Origin: Acanthosepion lycidas
Taxonomy: Eukaryota > Mollusca > Cephalopoda > Sepiida > Sepiidae
Assembly (NCBI GenBank): GCA_963932145.1
Contig: OZ010613.1
Location: forward strand, 38,164,976-38,228,975
Length of the DNA: 64,000 bases
Reading direction: 5' to 3'
The notes under the pieces: model-generated
Seen by the model: only the letters and a program-made list of their open reading frames with translations
What the model was told of the DNA's origin: nothing
Database searches by the model: none
Program-made: the position numbers and the translations under genes
Shown: positions 55,960 to 64,000 of the stretch, piece after piece
Layout of the letters: each line of letters begins with the position of its first letter
How positions within the stretch are numbered: position 1 is the stretch's first letter

Positions 55960-56580
55960 TCGTACTGGGTATGATGATAAACTACATCGGGAGATTGGAG
56001 ATTTTGAGTAGCGTGAAATCATCTCTTAATTGATGTTGTTACCCGGTTCCCCCTGTCCCGTTGTGGTAGCACCTGTTAGGGTCTGAGATATGAGCAAGTA
56101 GTGAACCCTCAAACAGAAACAAAACACTATGAAGATATAAAAATACATTTTTATGCTAAAATTGCCAACAATACATATTTATATTAAAATTACCAACAAT
56201 ATCTATTTGCAGTAGGGTTATAAACAATACCTATTTATAGTAGAATTACTAGTACATCTTACAGCAAAATGATCAATAGTACATTTTATCCGTAATTGTA
56301 AACATACAATTACGTTCAAAATATATTTAGTTGAAGCCGTAAATTGTGATCAAAATATTTAAATTTCGTCATTAAATAACCCATAGAGGATGAGATGCCT
56401 CTAAACCAAATCAACCAAGCTTATATATGCACAAAGGCTGAGTATCATCTACCATGTATTCAATTGTGAATGCAGAATAACATCATATTTTTATTACTTC
56501 AAATTTCCCAAGAAAATTAAATTTCGGTATTAAATGACACATGAGTTAATATGCCGTTAAACAAACAAATCAACCAGTCT
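55960..56580. mobile_element. Dispersed repeat family A, copy 5 (diverged)
   Basis: GTACTGGGTATGATGATAAACTACATC, ATCTCTTAATTGATGTTGTT, CCTGTCCCGTTGTGGTAGCACCTGTTAGGGTC, AACACTATGAAGAT, then (ACCAACAATA)-type repeats and two hairpin cores at 56375 and 56523. The most diverged copy. Confidence 0.7.
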
Positions 56581-56779
56581 TGATTTTTTAAAGCATGTTT
56601 GTGTGATTTAATTGGTACTATAATTATAATTTATAATTATAAACCGGACCGAGGGAGGCAAGTCTGCCCTCGGCTTCCGTAATTGCCAATGTCAATAACG
56701 AAAACAAACTGGCTGTTATAATTTGGACCCGCCATACCACGTACACATGGGTGAATCCTCATCATTCCTTTCGTATTCC

Positions 56780-57520
56780 TATAGTTTTGTGATGTCTACG
56801 AACACTCGTTGTCACTTTCGTAATGATCGTTGTAGTAGAGACTTTGTAATCGCAGCTACAACTATAGTAACGCCATTGAACAATACTGGTGTCAGACGCC
56901 TTCGAATATCACTCGCACTAATAGTACTTGCTCGATAATACTCGCTCGAATAGTAACCAGCGAATAGTGATCCGAATAGAGAAATAGTATAGTGAATAGA
57001 GTAGAGAAAATCTACCATCCGTCCCTCCATTGAATATTGCTATAATTTCTGGTCTGGTGTTTCTGATTTTTGTGATGTCAATGAACACTCGTTGACACTT
57101 TTGGGATGTCAGCGAATAATCGTTGTCACTTTCGCAAATGCTCATAGTAGTAGAGACTTTGTAATTGCAGATACATCTATAGTAACGCCGTTGAACAATA
57201 CTGGTGTCGGACACTTTCGAATATCACTCGCACTAATAGTAAGTGCTTGATAATACTCGCTCGAAAAGTAACCACCGAATACTCATCAGTTTAGAGAAAT
57301 AGTATAGTGAATAGTCTAAAGATAGAGGATAGTGTAGAGTGATCCGTATAGTAATAGAGGATAGAATAGAAATGGTGATCAATTAGATGTCACGCTACTT
57401 CCCATGTATACATTTCCTTTACCATCACGTGGTACTTATTGGAAATGTAATCACCTGTGTTTGCTCACTGGTAATTTGTGTTCAAACTCCAGCGTCAGCA
57501 ACGACACTTTATTCCTATAT
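56780..57520 (+). mobile_element. Dispersed repeat family B, copy 2 (partly duplicated)
   Basis: Complement of 9742-10190. The segment GAACACTCGTTG...GTAGTAGAGACTTTGTAAT...TGAACAATACTGGTGTC...GATAATACTCGCTCGAA occurs twice (56790-56960 and 57080-57270) before a single CACGTGGT...CCTGTGTTTGCTCACTGG end. The 56581-56779 stretch before it holds no gene. Confidence 0.65.
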
Positions 57521-57662
57521 AACATATTCCACTTGGACAGCTTCTTCCCAAGAACTGCTGCTTTATGGAACAGACTCCCGGAAGGATGTTTTCCTAATCA
57601 CTACACTCTTGACCTGTTTGTGTCTAGGGTTAACTGTTACATTTCCTGCATCGCTCCATAAA
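57520..57662 (+). pseudogene. LINE ORF2 C-terminal fragment
   Basis: The plus strand reads LDSFFPRTAALWNRLPEGCF then PNHYTLDLFVSRVNCYISC, the classic 'FFPRTA.LWN.LP..CFP' end of jockey/CR1-like LINEs. Joined directly to family B on its left. Confidence 0.82.
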
Positions 57663-57664
57663 CT

Positions 57665-58190
57665 TTACTTTTTGTCCTTCCTTGCGCTCATACAACGCCA
57701 CACTTTAACTCTTTACCTTGAGTGGCTCTTTGGCCTTGTATTGGAGGAACATTAGTATAAAAATTGTAATGTAAATCCTTAAAGTAATGTAATATTAGCT
57801 GTTTCCTTATAAGGAAACATTAAGTATTCATTTACTGAACAGTTAGTGCTACTGTTCGTAGAAATTTATAAAACCTTTCTCTTAAAACAATTTTTCAAAG
57901 TTTTATATGTTTCTCAAGTTCAGTAGCTGTTGTTGCTCTTTCCAGTATTGATGGGGGTTTCCTTACTTGTCTTTTGTTTGGAGTTGTGTGGAACGTCAAC
58001 ATCTTGATTATATCATTATTCTCTCTTTGAGTTATGTAAGGTATTAATTTTAGCTATTGTAGAAGTTGAAAGTCCTCAAGTAAAGCGGTTTCTCTTACTG
58101 TTCATGATTCCATCAAGTATTTCTGATTCTAAGTATAAGTGTCCTTTTTTAAAACTTCCTTGTTACTCACACGCTCCGTCTATGGTATTC
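57665..58190. other. No gene seen (intron of FTCD-like gene)
   Basis: Non-coding sequence. Confidence 0.45.
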
Positions 58191-58194
58191 TCAG

Positions 58195-58345
58195 CATCCT
58201 TCTTTATAACTACATTTCTGTGTTACCTCAAGTCTCCTCTTCATCTGTGAAGAAATTGCCCAGCATTCACTACCATATAGGAGAATTAATATTACGTAGC
58301 AGTCCAGGACTTTTTCTTTGCTTCTAGCAAAATGTTTCTGTTTCT
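58195..58345 (-). pseudogene. LINE RT fragment
   Basis: The minus strand gives KEKVLDCYVILILLYGSECW and AISSQMKRRLEVTQ, a conserved thumb-region block of LINE reverse transcriptases ('YGSE.W....'). Confidence 0.72.
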
Positions 58346-58375
58346 TGAACGAACTGGTCGGCAGGAAAAATTTGC

Positions 58376-58737
58376 TGACCACCACACTACGGTAGGTAGT
58401 TAAGTTTAGATTAATATGGCTCAGTGTCAGAATAGCCGAGCAACTAATGAAGGTGGAACTTAATCTGTCTATATTTCTGAGATGAGGTATTATGTACACT
58501 ATTTACATTATTCGGACTATTGCTCTCATCTTTATTCGGACTATTGCTCTCATCTTTGTTTCTGCTGTTGTACGCTCCGGCCTTCTTCAGGTGGTTGGAA
58601 TGTCGAACTGAACCCTTTATTTCGCTCATTGAGGTAGACATGGCACGTGGAACTAGAACAGTCTACCTTGCTCGGCTATTCTGACACTGAGCCATATTAA
58701 TCTAAACTTAACTACCTACCGTCGTGTAGTGGTCAGT
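58376..58737. repeat. Inverted repeat with 68-bp arms around family C copy
   Basis: Arm 58376-58443 (GACCACCACACTACGGTAGG to GAATAGCCGAGCAAC) is complementary to 58670-58737 with very few changes. Between and beyond the arms lies a family C element: ACATTATTCGGACTATTGC...GTACGCTCCGGCCTTCTTCAGGTGG and, at 58742-58830, CCGGAGCGTACAACGGCTGAAACG...TAGTCCGAATAATGTAAAT. Confidence 0.82.
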
Positions 58738-58873
58738 AAAGAAATCCGGAGCGTACAACGGCTGAAACGTTGTAATAAATATGGCGACAAAAATGAGGAC
58801 AATAGTCCGAATAATGTAAATAATGGAACTTAATGTACTAAACATTGTACTACAGTGGATTTAGTTCCAAATA

Positions 58874-60066
58874 AGAGGGTGAGTGGAAGGCTTATAGGCT
58901 GACTATGAAAGGGTGATGCTGGAGCTGTGAAATCTTGCCTGCATTAATTCCAACTCTTCTTATTAATAACTGCATTATTTCTGTTCAGGTAGACTGACAT
59001 CTGACTGTTCAAAGAGGACTTTGACATCGTGATGTTATCATGTACCTACAGAAAAACAGTTTAGCTCCCACATTCATGATGACATGGTTGCTACATTAGG
59101 GGATGACAGTCCAGCTTCATCAACAGTGCAAAAATGGGCAGACGAATTTTGAAGAGGAAGAGAGAGTCTTGAAGATGACCCATGGTCTAAACGTCCTTCC
59201 ACCACCGAAGAAAGAATTGATTGTGTTCACCATATGGTGATGGATGACAGGCGAGTGACTATAAATCAAATAGCTAGTCTATTAGCATATTCCGTGAGAA
59301 CGTCGAGAATATTCTGCACAATGAACTTGCCATGACGAAGGTTTCTGATTGGTGGGTATCACGTCTTCTGACACATGATAAAAAGAACGCCAGATCACAT
59401 CAAAGTCTAACATTGTCTGGGGTAGATCCAGCTGGTTTTCTTGGACGTTTCTTAACCCAGTATAAGTGTTGGGTTCATCACTTTCAGCCAGAGACAAAGA
59501 GACAATCCATACCGTAGAAACACTGTACCTCATCTGCTTCAAAGAAGGCCAAGGTTGTTTCATCTGCGGGAAGGTGATAGCCTCAGTTTTTGGAATGCAA
59601 AAGGCAGTGTTTATTGACTATCTTCAAAAGGGCCACACGATCAATGGAGAGTACTATGTTAATTTGCTGAGGCAGTTACGGAAGTCTATCAAGAATAAAA
59701 GCCCAGAAAATCAGATGAAAGGACATTTGTTTCATCAGGACAACGCTCCATCACACAAGTCCTTGATTTCAGTTGAACTGATTGATCACTCTCCTTATTC
59801 TCTTGATTTGATTACCATCCGTTCCCCAACATGAAAAACACTTGACTGGAAACTAGTACCGCAGTGATGATGATGTCATATCTGCTGTTGATGATTTTTT
59901 TACCAACAGGATGAACAGTTTTCTTTGAAAAGCCAGATGTCTGTTTAACTGGAAATAAACATTGCAGTTATTATTAAAAAAGAGTTGAAAATAATGCAAT
60001 GCAAGATTTCGCAGCTCTAGTATCACTCCTTCATAGTCAGCCTATGAAGTTTTTGGCTCATCCTCG
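58874..60066 (+). mobile_element. Mariner element with long TIRs
   Basis: 1193 bp with TA at 58872-58873 and 60067-60068. The left end reads AGAGGGTGAG...GCTTATAGGCTGACTATGAA...GCTGTGAAATCTTGCCTGCATTAATTCCAACTC; the right end is its complement with about 15-20% difference over some 110 bp, far longer than the usual ~30-bp mariner TIR. It lies in the intron 48 bp from the FTCD splice donor at 60114. Confidence 0.78.
59050..59930 (+). pseudogene. Decayed mariner transposase
   Basis: N-terminal half: DDSPASSTVQKWADEF, EDDPWSKRPSTTEERIDCVH and DDRRVTINQIASLLAYS (59100-59300). Middle: MTKVSDWWVSRLLTHDKKNA (59332) and CWVHHFQPETKRQSI (59466-59515). C-terminal: AVFIDYLQKGHTINGEYYVN, LFHQDNAPSHKSL (second catalytic D) and IDHSPYSLDLI, where the third catalytic region has lost its APSDYH part. 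Several frameshifts and stops. Family mariner by the HQDNA block and spacing. Inactive. Confidence 0.85.
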
Positions 60067-60113
60067 TATAAAATTATGCATGCAAGTTGTGTATTAAAAT
60101 TGTCATTACTTAC

Positions 60114-60209
60114 ATTTGACTTGAGTGGTTCATCCTTGACACTGTTCAGATTAATCATGACGTTATAATAAGCACCCCAAGTGGCTGCTTCCAAAAGACG
60201 AACTCCAGT
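60114..60209 (-). CDS. FTCD: FTCD-like gene, penultimate exon
   Basis: Minus-strand exon of exactly 96 nt (32 codons, phase 0 at both ends) with acceptor TTATTTATTGTCAG and donor AAAT|GTAAGT. It encodes TGVRLLEAATWGAYYNVMIN then LNSVKDEPLKSN. 'L-E-x-x-x-x-GAY-x-NV-x-INL' followed by an acidic turn is the C-terminal signature of the cyclodeaminase domain of formiminotransferase-cyclodeaminase, a liver-type enzyme of histidine and folate metabolism (family knowledge from memory). Base composition is clearly more balanced than its surroundings. No damage seen. Upstream exons must lie beyond the right edge of the window. Confidence 0.78.
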
Positions 60210-60340
60210 CTGACAATAAATAAATCAATAAGATTGTGGCACATAAAAAGGTTAGGATGGTTAATTTAGCAATATATCAAACTTGTTGAGCTACCTTATA
60301 TAGGATATAAATCTTACAGGACAAAATCACAATGAGTTAA
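60210..60340. other. Intron sequence, no gene
   Basis: Short stretch between the exon and the minisatellite. Confidence 0.5.
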
Positions 60341-63300
60341 TAGAAAGGACGACATAGTTGACACTAGAATCATAAAGGTCGACATAGGTCCTATTTACAC
60401 GGGAGTCATAAAGTTAGACGTAAGTCCAGTTTACAGTAAAATAAAAATGTGGACACAAGAGTCATATAGGTATATATATGACCGGTTTACATTAGAATAA
60501 AAAAAATGTCGGCATAAGTCCAGTTGACACGAGAATCAAAATGATAGGCATGGATTCAGCTTATACTTAACAATCGCTTGCAAGGCGCCTCATATACATC
60601 ATCTAACCGAAATGTATCTAGTCATTTAATATCTAAAGAACAGGTTGATGAAACTTTGCAGCTAATCAAAGAAACCTTACTGTGACGTAGATAGACATAG
60701 ATTCGATTTACGCAAAGATCAAAAATAATTTTTACACGAGAGTCATCAAGTAGACATAATTCCGGTATCTACTAGAAAAAAAAGGTCAAATTATCCGATT
60801 TACTCGAGAGTCAAGAGGTAAGCATAGGTTCGGTTTATACCTAACAATGGCTTGCAAGGCGCCTCATACATGTGATCTGACCGAAACTCAGTTTGAATAT
60901 CTAAAGAACACGTTGATGAAACTTTGCATTCAATCAGAGGGACCTTAATGCGACATCTCAAGACAAGTCCGGTTTATATTATAATCATGAAGGTAGAAAC
61001 AGGTCCACTTTTTACACTAGATACATAAAAGTAGATATAAATCAGAGTTACACTAAAATAAAAAAAGGTCTATGTAAGTCCGATTTACACAAGTAAAATT
61101 ACAAAGGTAAGCATAGGTTCGGCGTATACAACAATCAAAAAAGTAGATACAGTTCCGGTTTACACTAGAATCATAAAGATAGACATGGATCTAGTTTTTA
61201 CATTAGAATTATAAAGGTAGATATGGATCCTGCCTATTAGACTAGAGCCACAAAGGTAGACATAAGTCCTGACTATACTAGAATCATAAGGGTAGGTAGG
61301 GGTCCAGTTTTTACAGTAGTCATAAAGTTGGTCAAAGATCTTGTTCACACTAGAATCACAAAAGTCGACATGTCCGGTTTATACAAGTCAAAAAGTTAGG
61401 TATGGATTCTGTTTGCACTAGAATCATAAAGGTAGAGATGGCTCCAGTTTTTACACTAGAATCATAAAGGTAGACACGGCTCGAGTTTTTACAATAGAAA
61501 CATAGAGGCAGACATTGCTCCAGTTTTTACATTAGAATCATAACGGTAGACATGGCTCCAGTTTTTTCTCTAGAATCATAAAGGTAGACATGGCTCCAGT
61601 TTTAAATTAGAATCATAAAGGTAGACATGGCTCCAGTTTACACGAGAACCATAAAGGTTGACATTGCTCCAGTTTTTACACTAGAATCATAAAGTAGATA
61701 TGGCTCCAGTTTTTGCACTAGAATCATAAAGGTAGATATGGCTCTAGCTTTTACACTAGGATCATAAAGGTAGACGTGGCTCCAGTTTTTACAGTAGTAT
61801 TATAACGGAAGACGTGGCTCCAGTTTTTACACTAGAATCATAAAGGTAGACGTGGCTCCAGTTTTTACACTAGAATCATAAAGGTAGACGTGGCTCCAGT
61901 TTTTACACTAGAATCATAAAGGTAGATGTGGCTCCAGTTTTTACACTAGAATCATAAAGGTAGACAAGGCTCCAGTTTTTACACAAGAATCGTAAAGGCA
62001 GACGTGGCTCCAGTTTTTACACAAGAATCATAAAGGTAGGCATGGCGCCAGTTTTTACACTAGAATCATAAAGGTAGACATGGCTCCAGTTTTTACACTA
62101 GAATCATAACGGTAGACATGGCTCCAGTTTTTACACTAGAATCATAAAGGTAGACATGGTTCCAGTTTTTACACTAGAATCATAACAGTAGACATGGCTC
62201 CAGCTTTTACACTAGAATCATAACGGTAGACATGGCTCCAGTTTTTACACTAGAATCATAAAGATAGACATGGCTCCAGTTTTTACACTAGAATCATAAA
62301 GGTAGACATGGCTCCAGTTTTTATATTAGAATCATAACGGTAGACATGGCTCCAGTTTTTACCCTAGAATCATAAAGGTAGACATGGCTCCAGTTTTTAC
62401 CCTAGAATCATAAATGTAGACATGGCTCCAGTTTTTACACTAGAATCAAAAAGGTAGACATGGCTCTAGTTTTTACACTAGAATCATAACGGTAGACGTG
62501 GCTCCAGGTTTTACACTAGAATCATAAAGGTAGACATGGCTCCAGTTTTTACACTAGAATCATAACGGTAGACATGGTTCCAGTTTTTACACTAGAATCA
62601 TAAAGGTAGGCATGGCTCCAGTTTTTACACTAGAATCATAACGGTAGACATGGCTCCAGTTTTTACACTAGAATCATAAAGGTAGACGTGGCTCCAGTTT
62701 TTACACTAGAATCATAAAGGTAGACGTGGCTCCAGTTTTTACACTAGAATCATAAAGGTAGACATGGCTCCAGTTTTTACACTAGAATCATAAAGTTAGA
62801 CATGGCTCCAGTTTTTACACTAGAATCATAAAGGTAAACGTGGCTCCAGTTTTTACACTAGAATCATAAAGGTACACATGGCTCCAGTTTTTACACTAGA
62901 ATCATAACGGTAGATATGGTTCCAGTTTTTACACTAGAATCATAAAGGTAGACGTGGCTCCAGTTTTTCCACTAGAATCATAAAGGTAGACGTGGCTCCA
63001 GTTTTTACACTAGAATCATAAAGGTAGACATGGCTCCAGTTTTTATACTAGAATCATAAAGGTAAACGTGGCTCCAGTTTTTACACTAGAATCATAAAGG
63101 TAGACATGGCTCCAGTTTTTACACTAGAATAATAACGGTAGACATGGCTCCAGTTTTTACACTAGAATCATAAAGGTAGACATGGCTCCAGTTTTTATAC
63201 TAGAATCATAAAGGTAAACGTGGCTCCAGTTTTTACACTAGAATCATAAAGGTAGACGTGGCTCCAGTTTTTACACTAGAATCATAACGGTAGATATGGT

Positions 63301-64000
63301 TCCAGTTTTTACACTAGAATCATAAAGGTAGACGTGGCTCCAGTTTTTACACTAGAATCATAACGGTAGACATGGTTCCAGTTTTTACACTAGAATCATA
63401 ACGGTAGACATGGCTCCAGTTTTTACACTAGAATCATAACGGTAGACATGGCTCCAGTTTTTATACTAGAATCATAAAGGTAGACGTGGCTCCAGTTTTT
63501 ACACTAGAATCATAACGGTAGATATGGTTCCAGTTTTTACACTAGAATCATAAAGGTAGACGTGGCTCCAGTTTTTACACTAGAATCATAACGGTAGACA
63601 TGGCTCCAGTTTTTACACTAGAATCATAAAGGTAGACGTGGCTCCAGTTTTTACACTAGAATCATAACGGTAGACATGGCTCCAGGTTTTACACTAGAAT
63701 CATAAAGGTAGACGTGGCTCCAGTTTTTACACTAGAATCATAAAGGTAAACGTGGCTCCAGTTTTTACACTAGAATCATAAAGGTAGACATGGCTCCAGT
63801 TTTTACACTAGAATCATATAGATAGACTTCGGTCCAGTTTTTACCCTAGAATCATAAAGGTAGACATGGCTCCAGTTTTTACACTAGAATCATAAAGGTA
63901 GACATGACTCCAGTTTTTACACTATAATCATAAAGGTAGACATGGCTCCAGTTTTTATACTAGGATCATAAAGGTAGACATGGCTCCAGTTTTTACAAAA
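60341..64000. repeat. 38-bp minisatellite, running off the window
   Basis: Unit GGTAGACATGGCTCCAGTTT-TTACACTAGAATCATAAA. From about 61400 to the edge roughly 68 units are close copies; 60341-61400 is a diverged zone with other unit lengths (…GACATAGGTCC.GTTTACAC.AGAATCATAAAGG…). Main variants are CATGG/CGTGG, AAAGG/AACGG and GACATGG/GATATGG. It lies in an intron of the FTCD-like gene. Confidence 0.95.

Noticed and set aside
56723-57755. Several plus- and minus-strand ORFs across family B
   Set aside because: Stop-free by chance in a duplicated non-coding repeat; only the 57520-57662 part is real coding homology (LINE).
61400-64000. Possible CRISPR or coding repeat in the 38-bp array
   Set aside because: No spacers; 38 is not a multiple of 3, and frames contain frequent stops (TAG in ACTAGAATC, TAA in CATAAAGG).

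Overview
The window is animal nuclear DNA, most likely from a cephalopod mollusc of the Octopus type. The reasons are very long (TATC)n, (TA)n and (CA)n microsatellites, many minisatellites, and a dense mix of decayed LINE, Penelope-like, Tc1/mariner, hAT and gypsy copies, with almost no open coding sequence. The species call is inference. No bacterial operon, tRNA gene, rRNA gene or CRISPR array was seen. Almost every long open frame is a transposon fragment or a chance frame through a repeat.

The best host gene is on the minus strand at the right end. Two exons (60114-60209 and 55613-55699) join in phase 0 and end in a stop codon. They look like the C-terminus of formiminotransferase-cyclodeaminase (FTCD); the rest of the gene would lie beyond position 64000. 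The 4.4-kb intron between them holds a mariner element, LINE pieces and a MITE, and the upstream intron holds a 38-bp minisatellite of several kilobases. A second candidate is a minus-strand first exon at 11502-11562. It encodes a clean signal peptide, has a TATA box upstream and ends in a perfect splice donor, and two decayed copies of it lie at about 10.25-10.53 kb.

Layout. 0.3-5.7 kb: LINE remnants and two palindromic mariner-type MITEs. 6.1-9.6 kb: a 92-bp and a 118-bp tandem array. 9.6-11.6 kb: duplicated signal-peptide exon block. 12.4-16.7 kb: an unnamed dispersed repeat (family A here), a Tc1 remnant and a pogo-like MITE. 19.5-25.5 kb: a TIR element, then a minus-strand Penelope-like element split by a 1.86-kb TIR element. 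26.3-28.3 kb: a MITE and a nearly intact mariner between (TA)n tracts. 28.7-30.8 kb: LINEs. 32.6-33.9 kb: an inverted repeat and a probable LTR. 34.1-37.3 kb: a large TATC array and a 32-bp array. 37.5-42.4 kb: a ribozyme-like motif, a long foldback, family A and a LINE. 42.5-45.2 kb: Penelope fragments in opposite orientations joined to a gypsy integrase remnant. 47.6-50.3 kb: a LINE carrying a hAT element, which carries another insert with a hammerhead-like motif. 52-55.2 kb: MITE, LINE pieces, and a 40-bp array open in all three forward frames. 55.6-64 kb: the FTCD end and its introns.

The most interesting signals are hammerhead-ribozyme-like folds tied to Penelope-like sequence, the duplicated signal-peptide exon, the conserved hairpin core shared by a tandem array and a dispersed family, and the depth of nested insertion. 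All family assignments were made by eye, with no database search.
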